Part shown: in pieces, positions 28,347 through 37,304 of the stretch
Position numbering within the stretch: the first letter of the stretch is position 1
Layout of the letters: every line of letters begins with the position of its first letter
Assembly (NCBI GenBank): GCA_008727115.1
Contig: CP044131.1
Span: 1,178,001 to 1,242,000 of the forward strand
From: Comamonas testosteroni
GTDB lineage: Bacteria > Pseudomonadota > Gammaproteobacteria > Burkholderiales > Burkholderiaceae_C
DNA: 64,000 nucleotides
Reading direction: 5' to 3'
Position numbers and translations under genes: made by a program
Notes under the pieces: generated by a model
Seen by the model: the letters and a program-made list of their open reading frames with translations, nothing else
Told to the model about the DNA's origin: nothing
Databases searched by the model: none

Positions 28347-28440
28347 GCAAGCAAGGGCCGTCCCGCAGCGATGCTGTCGTCCCCCTCCCGCATTGCAAAG
28401 CAAAGCGAGAGAGGGGGAAGCGGCAGAGCCGCTCAGGGGG
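28347..28440. repeat. GC-rich dispersed repeat, copy 1
   Basis: Shares gcaagcaagggccg, cccgcagcga, gtcgtcc, gagagggggaag and ctcaggggg with a second copy at 48996-49077. It contains nested short palindromes (AGCGGC aga GCCGCT). It lies 11 bp beyond the ppsR stop; the second copy likewise follows a minus-strand stop. Confidence 0.75.
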
Positions 28441-28451
28441 TGTCGTTCTAA

Positions 28452-29273
28452 TCAATGCCCCAGATGCTGCGGCAGCACTTCCTGCAAGATGGTGGTGGCA
28501 ATCTCTTCAATGGACTTGGTGGTGCTCGACAGCCACTCGATGCCGCTTCTGCGCATCATGGCCTCGGCCTCGGCCACCTCATAGCGGCAGTTCTGCAGGC
28601 TGGCGTATTTCGAGTCGGGGCGGCGCTCGCTGCGAATGGCGGACAGGCGGGCCGGATCAATCGTCAGGCCAAACAGCTTGGAGCGAAACGGCATGAGCGC
28701 GGGCGGCAGCTGCTTGCGGTCGAAGTCCTCGGGAATCAGCGGGTAGTTGGCCACCTTGAGGCCGAACTGCATGGCCAGATACAGGCTGGTAGGAGTCTTG
28801 CCCGAGCGGCTCACGCCCACCAGGATCACATCGGCACCCGTCAGGTCGGTATTGGTCTGTCCGTCATCATGGGCCAGTGTGTAGTTGATGGCCTCCATGC
28901 GTTCCAGATATTCCTTGCTCTCGCTGATGTCGGCAAAGCGCCCCACACGATGCAGCGACTTCTGGCCCAGCTCCACCTCCAGTGGGCGGACAAAGGTGCC
29001 GAACATGTCGAACAGCTTGCCCCTGCAATTGGCTTCGAGGAATTCCAGCATCTCCTGGTTCACCAGCGTGGTGAAGATGATGGGCTTTCTTTTTTCCACA
29101 TCGGCAACATGGTTGATCTGGCGAACGGCCTGATGCACCTTGTCCATGGAGTCCACAAAGGGCACGCGAATGATGCGTGGCGTGCTCTCGAACTGGGCCA
29201 TGATGGCCGTGCCAAAGGTCTCGGCGGTAATGCCAGTGCCGTCAGAAATGACAAAAATCGTATGGGTATGCAT
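28452..29273 (-). CDS. ppsR: PEP synthetase regulatory protein (kinase/pyrophosphorylase)
   Basis: A 273-residue DUF299 protein that switches PEP synthase off and on by ADP-dependent phosphorylation and Pi-dependent dephosphorylation of a threonine near the catalytic His. The N-terminal [15 protein letters not shown] and the P-loop-like [15 protein letters not shown] (residues ~153-167) are the family marks; [14 protein letters not shown] follows. It is divergent from its target gene ppsA over a 250-bp shared region. Confidence 0.93.
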   Translation of the reverse strand: MHTHTIFVISDGTGITAETFGTAIMAQFESTPRIIRVPFVDSMDKVHQAVRQINHVADVEKRKPIIFTTLVNQEMLEFLEANCRGKLFDMFGTFVRPLEVELGQKSLHRVGRFADISESKEYLERMEAINYTLAHDDGQTNTDLTGADVILVGVSRSGKTPTSLYLAMQFGLKVANYPLIPEDFDRKQLPPALMPFRSKLFGLTIDPARLSAIRSERRPDSKYASLQNCRYEVAEAEAMMRRSGIEWLSSTTKSIEEIATTILQEVLPQHLGH

Positions 29274-29523
29274 GGTGCGCGCCGTTATTAGGTGAGGTTC
29301 GGGTAGGCAATGCCATGTCCAGAACTCTGAATCTGGTCTGAGCCACGCGAGGTCCGCTGGCTCCGCCTACAATGGCGCCCATTATTCCCAAATTCCAGCC
29401 CATGCTCGTTGACGGTCGACATCCAGAACAGCAAAGCACTGCATTCGCGCAGCATGGACTCGCGTGCCCTGGCCATTCAGCCCAGCGCCGCCTGCGTACC
29501 GGTTTTTAACTTTGGAGCCTCCC

Positions 29524-31914
29524 ATGTCTAACCGTTTCGAAGCGACCGCTTTGGTCATTCCTTTCGAACAATTGCGTATGAGCGACGTCGAAGTCGTTGG
29601 CGGTAAAAACGCCTCGCTCGGCGAAATGATCTCGCAGCTGCCCCAGGGCGTGCGCGTGCCTACCGGCTTTGCCACTACGGCCCACGCTTTCCGCGACTTC
29701 CTGGCCTATGAAGGCCTGGCGGGCAAGATTTCTGCCAAGCTGGCCGCTCTGGATGTGGACGATGTCCGCGCTCTGGCCGCAGTGGGTGCCGAAATCCGTG
29801 CCATGGTGGAAAACCAGCCTTTCCCTGCAGATCTGGAGCAGGCCATCCGCGAAGAATTTGCCCGCCTGCAAGGCGGCAATGCCGAGGCTTCGTTTGCCGT
29901 GCGTTCGTCCGCTACCGCTGAAGATCTGCCCGATGCATCGTTTGCGGGTCAGCAAGAGACTTTCCTGAACGTGGTGGGCATCGAAGACGTGCTGCACAAG
30001 ATGAAGGAAGTGTTCGCGTCGCTGTACAACGACCGTGCTATCTCCTACCGCGTGCACAAGGGCTTTGAGCACGACGTGGTGGCTCTGTCCGCTGGCGTGC
30101 AGCGCATGGTTCGCTCCGACAAGGGCGCAGCCGGCGTGATGTTCACCATCGACACCGAGTCCGGTTTTGAAGAAGTGGTCTTCATCACTTCCAGCTATGG
30201 CCTGGGTGAGACCGTGGTGCAGGGTGCCGTGAACCCCGACGAGTTCTATGTGCACAAGCCCATGCTCAAGGCTGGCAACAAGGCACTGATCCGCCGCAAC
30301 CTGGGCTCCAAGCTGATCCAGATGATCTTCGCTACGCCCGAAGAAAAGGCGGCCGACGGCCAGCTGGTCAAGACCGTGGATGTGGCGCACGAGCTGCGCA
30401 ACCGCTACTCCCTGACCGACGAAGAAGTGCAGCAACTGGCGCATTACGCCCTGGTGATCGAAGAGCATTATGGTCGTCCCATGGACATCGAATGGGGCAA
30501 GGACGGCACCGACGGTCAGCTCTACATCCTGCAGGCTCGTCCCGAGACCGTGAAGAGCCAGGCCAAGGGCCAGGCCGAACTGCGCTACAAGCTCAAGGGC
30601 ACGGGTACGGTGCTGGCCGAAGGCCGTGCCATTGGTCAGAAGATTGGTACCGGCCCTGTGCGCCTGGTGTCCGACATTTCGCAGATGGACCAGGTGCAGG
30701 CCGGCGACGTGCTGGTGACCGACATGACCGACCCCAACTGGGAGCCCGTCATGAAGAAGGCTTCGGCCATCGTCACCAACCGCGGTGGTCGTACCTGCCA
30801 CGCCGCCATCATTGCGCGCGAACTGGGTATTCCTGCGGTCGTGGGCTGCGGCAATGCGACCGATCTGCTCAAGGCTGAGACCCTGGTGACCGTGTCCTGC
30901 GCCGAAGGCGATACCGGCAAGATCTATGACGGCCTGATCGAGACCGAAGTGACCGAAGTCACTCGTGGCGAGATGCCCGCCATCCCCACCAAGATCATGA
31001 TGAACGTGGGCAACCCCCAGCTGGCTTTTGATTTTGCCCAGCTGCCCAACGAAGGCGTGGGTCTGGCCCGTCTGGAATTCATCATCAACAACAACATCGG
31101 CGTGCACCCCAAGGCCATCCTGGACTACCCCGCTGTTGACGCTGACCTGAAGAAGGCTGTGGAATCCGTGGCCCGTGGTCATGCATCCCCCCGTGCTTTC
31201 TATGTGGACAAGGTGGCTGAAGGCGTGGCAACGATTGCTGCCGCCTTCTGGCCCAAGCCCGTGATCGTGCGCATGTCGGACTTCAAGTCCAACGAATACC
31301 GCAAGCTGATCGGTGGCAGCCGCTACGAGCCCGAGGAAGAGAACCCCATGCTGGGCTTCCGCGGTGCCGCGCGCTACATTTCGGCCGAGTTCGGCGAAGC
31401 TTTCAAGATGGAATGCGAAGCCCTGAAGCGCGTGCGCGAAGAAATGGGTTTGACCAACATCAAGATCATGATTCCCTTCGTGCGTACGCTGGGTCAGGCC
31501 AAGCGCGTGACCGAGCTGCTGGCTGAAAATGGCTTGAAGCGCGGCGAGAACGGCCTGCAGCTGATCATGATGTGCGAAGTGCCTTCCAACGCCATCCTGG
31601 CCGACGAGTTCCTCGAGTACTTCGACGGCTTCTCCGTGGGCTCCAACGACCTGACGCAGCTGACACTGGGTCTGGACCGTGACTCCGGTCTGGAGCTGCT
31701 GGCTGCCGACTTCGACGAGCGCGACCCTGCTGTCAAAAAGATGCTCAGCCGTGCCATCAAGGCCTGCCGCGACCAGGACAAGTACGTAGGTATCTGCGGC
31801 CAAGGCCCTTCGGATCACCCCGACTTCGCCAAGTGGCTGGCTGACGAAGGTATCTCGTCCATCTCTCTGAACCCTGACAGCGTGGTCGCCACCTGGCAGA
31901 AACTGGCTGAATAA
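29524..31914 (+). CDS. ppsA: phosphoenolpyruvate synthase
   Basis: A 796-residue enzyme that makes PEP, AMP and Pi from pyruvate and ATP for gluconeogenesis. The N-terminal ATP-binding domain has [12 protein letters not shown] and [20 protein letters not shown]. The swivelling domain has the phospho-His loop [15 protein letters not shown]. The C-terminal TIM barrel has [16 protein letters not shown], then [13 protein letters not shown] and [14 protein letters not shown] 29524 follows TTTGGAG; an upstream ATG at 29464 lacks this. TACAAT near 29365 may be its -10. Confidence 0.95.
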   Translation: MSNRFEATALVIPFEQLRMSDVEVVGGKNASLGEMISQLPQGVRVPTGFATTAHAFRDFLAYEGLAGKISAKLAALDVDDVRALAAVGAEIRAMVENQPFPADLEQAIREEFARLQGGNAEASFAVRSSATAEDLPDASFAGQQETFLNVVGIEDVLHKMKEVFASLYNDRAISYRVHKGFEHDVVALSAGVQRMVRSDKGAAGVMFTIDTESGFEEVVFITSSYGLGETVVQGAVNPDEFYVHKPMLKAGNKALIRRNLGSKLIQMIFATPEEKAADGQLVKTVDVAHELRNRYSLTDEEVQQLAHYALVIEEHYGRPMDIEWGKDGTDGQLYILQARPETVKSQAKGQAELRYKLKGTGTVLAEGRAIGQKIGTGPVRLVSDISQMDQVQAGDVLVTDMTDPNWEPVMKKASAIVTNRGGRTCHAAIIARELGIPAVVGCGNATDLLKAETLVTVSCAEGDTGKIYDGLIETEVTEVTRGEMPAIPTKIMMNVGNPQLAFDFAQLPNEGVGLARLEFIINNNIGVHPKAILDYPAVDADLKKAVESVARGHASPRAFYVDKVAEGVATIAAAFWPKPVIVRMSDFKSNEYRKLIGGSRYEPEEENPMLGFRGAARYISAEFGEAFKMECEALKRVREEMGLTNIKIMIPFVRTLGQAKRVTELLAENGLKRGENGLQLIMMCEVPSNAILADEFLEYFDGFSVGSNDLTQLTLGLDRDSGLELLAADFDERDPAVKKMLSRAIKACRDQDKYVGICGQGPSDHPDFAKWLADEGISSISLNPDSVVATWQKLAE

Positions 31915-31928
31915 GCCCAGGCATCGCC

Positions 31929-32327
31929 ATGCAGACGCATCAAGCGCCTGAGCATGACGATGCGGCATCCCCGGTCTGTGCTCAGGCCTGGGATGCGTCC
32001 GGCAATCCGGTAGCGGTGAGCTTTGCACCGGACTTGCACGACACACACCACCTGAGACTCAAGGCCTTGCTGCTGACCGTCTGGGTGGTTTTTTCATTTG
32101 GCGCGAGCTATTTTGCGCGAGACATTCAGGCGTTGATGCCAGGCTGGCCTGCTGCCTACTGGATGGCAGCCCAAGGGGCGGTCCTGATGTTCCTGTTCAT
32201 CATCGTGATCTATTGTGTGGCCATGGATTACTTTGAACGCAAGCAAGTGCGCAATGGCGCTTGCCAAGAGGCTGCGGACTGCGCCAACTCCAGCGCCTCT
32301 GCTTCTGTCACCGACTTTCATGCCTGA
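31929..32327 (+). CDS. DUF4212 symporter small subunit
   Basis: A 132-residue protein with a polar N-terminus and two membrane helices: LKALLLTVWVVFSFGASYFA and AAQGAVLMFLFIIVIYCVAM, followed by the DYFERKQ membrane-exit motif. This fits the DUF4212 small subunit that accompanies sodium/solute symporters of the VC_2705 type. It starts 14 bp after ppsA and its stop overlaps the symporter start by 8 bp, so the two form a complex-encoding pair, perhaps co-transcribed with ppsA. Supply of a carboxylate for gluconeogenesis is a plausible link. Confidence 0.88.
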   Translation: MQTHQAPEHDDAASPVCAQAWDASGNPVAVSFAPDLHDTHHLRLKALLLTVWVVFSFGASYFARDIQALMPGWPAAYWMAAQGAVLMFLFIIVIYCVAMDYFERKQVRNGACQEAADCANSSASASVTDFHA

Positions 32328-34440
32328 GCGGCCCGCACTGAGCTGCGCCTATCACTGGCGGCTGCATCGCATTCTGTTTCTCTATGTGCTCGGAGTGGCC
32401 GGCTTCATCGCAGCCATGCTTTGGGCGGAAGGGCGAGGCTTGTCACGGCACTGGATAGGTCCGATCTTCCTGTTTTCCACGGTGATGGTGTATGCGGCCA
32501 TTGGCGTGTATTCGCGCACCAGCAATGCCGAAGAATATTTTGTTGCCGGGCGGCGCATTCCTCCGCTCTACAACGGCATGGCTGCAGCAGCGGACTGGAT
32601 GAGTGCAGCCTCCTTCATCAGCCTGTCCGGGGCGCTTTATCTGCAAGGATTTTCGGGCGCAGGCACACAGCCGGGCGGGCTTGCCTATGTATTAGGCTGG
32701 ACGGGGGGCTTCTGCCTGGTGGGCATGCTGATCGCCCCCTATTTGAGAGCCATGAATCTCTATACGGTGCCGGATTTTTTTCAGGCCCGCTTCGGAGGGC
32801 GCTGGCCGCGCATCATTGCGGCACTGGCGGCTATTACCTGTTCGTTCACCTATGTGGTGGCGCAGATCTATGGCGTGGGGCTGATTGCAGCGCGGCTGAC
32901 GGGCGTGCAGTTTGAAATCGGCATCATGCTGGGTCTGGGCGGTGTGCTGCTGTGCTCGTTTCTGGGCGGTATGCGTGCGATCACCTGGACACAGGTGGCG
33001 CAATATGTGGTGATCTTGCTAGCCTTCATGCTGCCGGTTTCATGGCTGGCTTACAAGCAGCTAGGCACGCCTTGGGCACAGGCAGCCTATACGCAGCAAC
33101 TGGGGAAAATTGCTCAGATGGAGCAGCAATTGCTCTCTTCGGAAGCCGAGCAGTCTGTCATCGAGGCTTATCGGACGCGTGCCCAGGTATTGCAGGCCAA
33201 GCTGCGCGATGTGCCCAATGTGCTTGCTGCCGAGCGCCAGGCACTGAGCGAGCATATTCGAGAGCTGCGTACCAGCAGCGGCAATATTGGCGCCATCATG
33301 GCCGCCAGCCGGGAGCTGGCTGCCATGCCCAAGGACGAAGCGGCTGCACGAGAGCGCTGGACTCGCGAGTTGCGTGAAGCCTATGAGCGTGCCAAACCAT
33401 TGGGCGGCATGCCACTGCAAAGCCAGCCTTTTGCCGGTGACCCGCATGGCACGCCTGAGGAACAGAAGATTTATGAAGAAAGCCGGCGCAATTTTCTGGC
33501 GCTGATGTTCTGCCTGATGGTGGGCACTGCAGGCCTTCCTCACTTGCTCACGCGTTACTACACGGCTCCTTCGGTTTCGGCGGCACGCAGCTCGGTGGCA
33601 TGGACCTTGTTCTTCATTGGTTTGCTGTACCTGGGGGCCCCAGCATTGGCCGTGCTTGTCAAGTACGAGGTCATGAGCAACCTAGTCGGAGCATCTTTTG
33701 ATGCTCTGCCTAACTGGATTGCGCAGTGGTCTAGGGTCGATGCATCGCTACTGGCCGTGGAAGATATCAACGGCGATGGCATCTTGCAGTTTGGGGAAAT
33801 CCGCATGGGAGCCGACCTCATCATGCTGGTCACGCCGGAGCTGGGCGGAATGCCTTATGTGGTCTCTGGACTCGTCGCAGCAGGGGGGCTGGCTGCTGCA
33901 CTGTCTACAGCCGATGGCTTGCTGCTGACCATCAGCAACGCGCTGGTGCGAGACCTTTATTTTCAGGAGCGCCAGAGGCTGGAGGCAGGGCGCGCACGCA
34001 AGCGCAGGATCTCTCCCGAGCAGCGTGTGATTCTGTCCAAGTTCGCGCTGCTGCTGGTGGCGCTGTCGGCAGCCTTTGTGGCGGCACGTCGCTCATCTGA
34101 CATCTTGCCCATGGTGTCGGCCTCTTTTTCTCTGGCTGCATCCGCCTTCGTGCCGGCCATGGTCATGGGTATTTTCTGGCGTGGAACAACACGTACCGGC
34201 GCGGTAGCAGGAATGCTGGCCGGACTTGCAGTGACGGTGTATTACATGGTGGCCCATGTGCCGGGACTTCAAGGCGCTTTGCCAACCATGCTGCGTGGCG
34301 AGGCTTTGTGGTGGGGCATACAGCCCATTTCAGCCGGGGTGTTTGGGGTGCCGCTGGGCTTTGCGGTGACTTTGTTGGTCAGCTGGTTGGAGCGGCAGCG
34401 TGCTGCAGCATGTACAAAGCTTGAAAAGACTCTGAATTGA
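32320..34440 (+). CDS. sodium/solute symporter, VC_2705/ActP-like
   Basis: A 706-residue SSS-family transporter starting MPERPALSCAYHWRLHRI. The core has SNAEEYFVAGRRIPPLYNGMA, then AADWMSAASFISLSG, FSGAGTQPGGLAYVLGWTGG and the second-half LAAALSTADGLLLTISNAL sodium-site pattern. It carries the VC_2705-type insertion of a long cytoplasmic helical hairpin (residues ~255-370). A perfect EF-hand loop DINGDGILQFGE lies at residues 482-493. The substrate is probably a short carboxylate such as acetate; that is inference. The start was set by the overlap with the DUF4212 stop rather than the far upstream ATG. Confidence 0.9.
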   Translation: MPERPALSCAYHWRLHRILFLYVLGVAGFIAAMLWAEGRGLSRHWIGPIFLFSTVMVYAAIGVYSRTSNAEEYFVAGRRIPPLYNGMAAAADWMSAASFISLSGALYLQGFSGAGTQPGGLAYVLGWTGGFCLVGMLIAPYLRAMNLYTVPDFFQARFGGRWPRIIAALAAITCSFTYVVAQIYGVGLIAARLTGVQFEIGIMLGLGGVLLCSFLGGMRAITWTQVAQYVVILLAFMLPVSWLAYKQLGTPWAQAAYTQQLGKIAQMEQQLLSSEAEQSVIEAYRTRAQVLQAKLRDVPNVLAAERQALSEHIRELRTSSGNIGAIMAASRELAAMPKDEAAARERWTRELREAYERAKPLGGMPLQSQPFAGDPHGTPEEQKIYEESRRNFLALMFCLMVGTAGLPHLLTRYYTAPSVSAARSSVAWTLFFIGLLYLGAPALAVLVKYEVMSNLVGASFDALPNWIAQWSRVDASLLAVEDINGDGILQFGEIRMGADLIMLVTPELGGMPYVVSGLVAAGGLAAALSTADGLLLTISNALVRDLYFQERQRLEAGRARKRRISPEQRVILSKFALLLVALSAAFVAARRSSDILPMVSASFSLAASAFVPAMVMGIFWRGTTRTGAVAGMLAGLAVTVYYMVAHVPGLQGALPTMLRGEALWWGIQPISAGVFGVPLGFAVTLLVSWLERQRAAACTKLEKTLN

Positions 34441-34485
34441 TAGCGGAAAGCGCTTTATTGGACTAGGTTTGAGGCCATTTTTGCT
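34437..34485. repeat. dispersed repeat after the symporter
   Basis: ttgatagcggaaagcgct and tttgaggccattttt match the repeat family (gatagc, agcgct, gaggcc). It overlaps the last bases of the symporter stop codon. Confidence 0.5.
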
Positions 34486-34623
34486 GAATAAATTGCCCTG
34501 TGTTGACTGCATGCAAGCAAGGGCTTTATTTGCAGGAAAACCCGCTTTTCACCGCTGGACTTAGCTGCGACCCTGCATCTCTCAAACAAATCCATGCACA
34601 ACAGTGAAGGAGAGGTAGGGCGA

Positions 34624-35136
34624 ATGCATCTGGTCAAAACACCCGAAGGTCAACAGGCTTTCAAGGAGCGCCATGCGGATCTTAGCCAGCGATTGCGCTC
34701 GGCATTCTTGTTGTTCGATGGCAGCCGCAGTCTGGCGCAGGTGCTGGAGGCAACCTCGGCACTGGGTGTCAACAAGGAAGATATTCTGGCTCTGGTTAGC
34801 AAAGGCTGGCTGGCTGAGCGAGAGCCTTCGGTGGTAGCGGTCAAGGCGGAGCTGAGAGAGGTTTCTGCAGCTGTAGCTGGTGATCAGACTGTGCCGGCGC
34901 TGGCACCTGCAGATGCTGCGCCTGAAGGGTTGCGGCTGCGCTACCAGAGAGCGTATCCGGTGGCTGTGTCGATTACCGGGGCGTTGGGGCTTAAGGGATT
35001 TCGCCTGAATCTGGCGGTAGAGGCCGCCATGGGTTACGAGCAGCTGGTGGAGCTTGCTCCGCGCATTCGCGAGGCGGCAGGCGACAAGGCTTACGGCCCC
35101 TTGCGCAAGGCTTTGTTCGAGACTGAAGCGCTGTAG
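34624..35136 (+). CDS. hypothetical soluble protein
   Basis: A 170-residue protein starting MHLVKTPEGQQAFKERH. The N-terminal half looks like a winged-helix-type helical domain (RSAFLLFDGSRSLAQVLEAT, NKEDILALVSKGWLAE). An Ala/Pro linker and a C-terminal helical part follow, with LGLKGFRLNLAVEAAMGYEQ. I recognise no named family. AGGTAGGG precedes ATG 34624; an in-frame ATG at 34594 lacks a ribosome site. It ends at a bidirectional terminator facing the FKBP gene. Confidence 0.65.
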   Translation: MHLVKTPEGQQAFKERHADLSQRLRSAFLLFDGSRSLAQVLEATSALGVNKEDILALVSKGWLAEREPSVVAVKAELREVSAAVAGDQTVPALAPADAAPEGLRLRYQRAYPVAVSITGALGLKGFRLNLAVEAAMGYEQLVELAPRIREAAGDKAYGPLRKALFETEAL

Positions 35137-35153
35137 TGCGTGAGACTTGGCAT

Positions 35154-35183
35154 AAAAAAGCGGCTCCTAAGAGCCGCTTTTTT
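35154..35183. terminator. bidirectional terminator
   Basis: AAAAAAGCGGCTC ctaa GAGCCGCTTTTTT: symmetric stem with A and T tracts, serving the hypothetical gene and the convergent FKBP gene. Confidence 0.9.
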
Positions 35184-35198
35184 ATGGGGTTTGCCGGC

Positions 35199-35552
35199 TT
35201 AGAGGGCCAGCAGTTCCACGTCGAACTTCAAAGTCGCGTTGGGGGGAATCACGCCGCCAGCGCCGCGTGCGCCATAGCCCAGCTCGGCAGGGATCAGCAG
35301 GGTACGCTGACCGCCCACCTTCATGCCTTGCACGCCTTCGTCCCAGCCCTTGATGACCATTCCGGCGCCCAGGGGGAAGACGAAAGGATCGTTACGGTCC
35401 TTGCTGGAGTCGAACTTGGCGCCTTGCACGCCATTGTTGTAGAGCCAGCCGGTGTAGTGCACGGTCACGTTCTGGCCGGCCTTGGCTTCGGCGCCTTCGC
35501 CCACAACGGTGTCTTCGTATTGCAGGCCGGAGGCAGTAGTGTTGAATGCCAT
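35199..35552 (-). CDS. FKBP-type peptidyl-prolyl isomerase
   Basis: A 117-residue single-domain FKBP that speeds proline isomerisation during folding. No signal peptide is present, so it is cytosolic. The fold is complete: GLQYEDTVVGEGAEAKAGQ, VTVHYTGWLYNNG, FDSSKDRNDPFVFPLG, VIKGWDEGVQGMKVGGQR and PAELGYGARGAGGVIPPNATL. Active-site residues Tyr, Phe, Asp, Trp and Tyr are in place. It follows the HxlR-type regulator by 130 bp on the same strand. Confidence 0.93.
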   Translation of the reverse strand: MAFNTTASGLQYEDTVVGEGAEAKAGQNVTVHYTGWLYNNGVQGAKFDSSKDRNDPFVFPLGAGMVIKGWDEGVQGMKVGGQRTLLIPAELGYGARGAGGVIPPNATLKFDVELLAL

Positions 35553-35684
35553 GATGGATTTCCTTTCAGCACAGGGGCAGAAAAAGGCGATGGAAAAAAG
35601 GGCCGGCCAAGCACGCTTGGGGCCCTCGGATGATAGGTGTGCACCTTGTTGCGAGCCATCTTTTGGCCGCAGCGGCTGCGTGGT

Positions 35685-35990
35685 TTATTTCTTGGCGCGG
35701 GCTGCAACCCAGCGGTTGGCAAAAGCCTGTACGTCCGACAAGCGCTTGAGCAGGTCCTGGCCAGTCAGAGTGACGGTATAGCCATCACTGCCGTGCTCTA
35801 GCAGGCCACATTCGCGCAGTTCCTTGATGCGAGTGTTCAAGGTGTTGGGTGTGATTCCGCCCACGCTGTCCTGCAGCAGGCGGAAGGTCTGAGGATGGCC
35901 ATCTCGCAAGGCCCACAGCACGCGCAGCGCATAGCGGCATTCGAGCTTCTCGAACAGCTGGTTGATGGCGGCGTTTTCTTTGGAGCTCAT
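35685..35990 (-). CDS. HxlR-type winged-helix regulator
   Basis: A 101-residue single-domain regulator. It has the HxlR pattern: helix LFEKLECRYALRVLWALRDG, then the recognition region ITPNTLNTRIKELRECGLLE and the wing GYTVTLTGQDLL. The target is unknown. No Cys typical of thiol-sensing HxlR members lies early in the helix except one in LECRY. It is preceded by a 372-bp gene-free region. Confidence 0.8.
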   Translation of the reverse strand: MSSKENAAINQLFEKLECRYALRVLWALRDGHPQTFRLLQDSVGGITPNTLNTRIKELRECGLLEHGSDGYTVTLTGQDLLKRLSDVQAFANRWVAARAKK

Positions 35991-36362
35991 GGACGCTTCT
36001 CCTTGCGCAATGATGTTGTCGAGCGGCGCGCACTGGGCGCTTTCAGTGCTATGTCCAATGGACTATAGCGGCTAATTTATTTTGCTACAAGTTTAGTAGC
36101 TTCAAATCTTCAACTGCAATGCCTTGAGGTGATAAACGTGACAAACAGAGCGCAAGTGTTGCAGGTCAGCCACGAATCTTTGCAGCAGAGCATATTGCTT
36201 CAGGGTTTGTAGCAGTGGCGAGATAGCAGGCGCGGGCTAGAGGGAAGATGGATACATCTTTTTGCCAGTGCTGGCCCTGACTTGGAGAGGTTGACTATGA
36301 AAATGGACTCAAACGATTGACTGGAAAGCGCTGACAGCTATGAAAAGCATAGTCATTTCTTT
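35991..36362. other. gene-free region with a dispersed repeat
   Basis: No ORF is supported. It holds ATAGCGGC…GCTACaagtttaGTAGC at ~36065-36105, a degenerate repeat. A clearer copy at about 36303-36345 (ggactcaaacgattg, ggaaagcgctgac, agctatgaaaa) lies in reverse orientation immediately after the panE stop. Confidence 0.45.
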
Positions 36363-37298
36363 TCAGCTGGCGGCTTGCTTGATTTGCACCAGGACCTGAA
36401 GCAGGCGATTGGTCGGGGTGGCTATGTTCAGTGCCTGCCCGCGCTGTACGACGTAGCCATTGAGATGATCAATTTCCGTGGGTTTGCCGCGGGCCAGGTC
36501 CTGTGCGGTGGAGGACAGCTGCAAAGGCATGGTGCGTGCAATGGCGGCAACGGCGTCGTCGATGTTTGCTGGCAGCTGGACCCCGTCGGCTCTGGCCACG
36601 GCCTTGCACTCTGCCACGATGTCTTGCATGACGGCTGGTACGTTGGTTTGTGCTACCAGCCAACCATAAGGTTGTTGCGTGAGGGCTGAGAGTGCGTTGT
36701 AGACGCAGTTGATGATGAGCTTTTGCCAAAGGGAAGGCAGTACGCTATCAGAGACCTCAGTGGGAATCCCTGCTGCAGTGAACTGGCATGCAATGGTCTC
36801 GCTCAGCAAAGATGGTGCGATGACCAGCTCTCCACGGCCGAAGTGACGCACATGTCCCAAGCCTGTCATGGCGGTTGCTACATAGACGACTGCCGCTGCT
36901 ACGGGCTGAGAACCCAGTATCTGGCGCAGCCGCTGGTCGTTGTCCACGCCGTTTTGAAGGCTCACGACTTGAGTTCTGTCATCCAGGTAAGGCTTGATTT
37001 GTGCTGCCGCTGTCTCTGTGTCGGTAGATTTCACGCAGAACAAAACCACATCGGAGCCTTTTACTGCATTGGCAGATGTGCAGGCCTGAACTTGAATCAG
37101 CGAATCTTCTGCGGCGGTTTGCAGGCGAAGCCCTTGTTTCTGAATGGCCTGAACATGAGCGGGGCGGCCAATCAGAGTCACGGAGTGACCAGCCCGAGCC
37201 AAAAGTGCACCAAAGTAGCAGCCTACGGAGCCTGCCCCCATGACGGCGATGGACAGAGGGCGCTCCAAGGAAGAAGCTTGGCAGTAAGAGGGTGACAT
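36363..37298 (-). CDS. panE: 2-dehydropantoate 2-reductase (ketopantoate reductase family)
   Basis: A 311-residue NADPH-dependent reductase of the PanE/ApbA family; the classical member makes pantoate for CoA. The Rossmann motif is VMGAGSVGCYFGALLARAG, followed by QNGVDNDQRLRQ and the catalytic-Lys helix SLWQKLIINCVYNALSALTQ; EIDHLNGYVV closes the site. The native ATG is 37298, whose first two bases belong to the target duplication of the ISL3 element. The IS end supplies GAAGGA 8 bases upstream and an in-frame ATG at 37316, so translation may still work. Before insertion it followed the Bug gene by 14 bp. Such Bug-linked paralogs may act on other keto acids. Confidence 0.85.
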   Translation of the reverse strand: MSPSYCQASSLERPLSIAVMGAGSVGCYFGALLARAGHSVTLIGRPAHVQAIQKQGLRLQTAAEDSLIQVQACTSANAVKGSDVVLFCVKSTDTETAAAQIKPYLDDRTQVVSLQNGVDNDQRLRQILGSQPVAAAVVYVATAMTGLGHVRHFGRGELVIAPSLLSETIACQFTAAGIPTEVSDSVLPSLWQKLIINCVYNALSALTQQPYGWLVAQTNVPAVMQDIVAECKAVARADGVQLPANIDDAVAAIARTMPLQLSSTAQDLARGKPTEIDHLNGYVVQRGQALNIATPTNRLLQVLVQIKQAAS

Positions 37299-37304
37299 TT
37301 TTGG

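Noticed and set aside
29506..32046. 846-codon ORF antisense to ppsA
   Set aside because: Mirror of a GC-rich gene; no recognisable motif, and ppsA is certain on the other strand.
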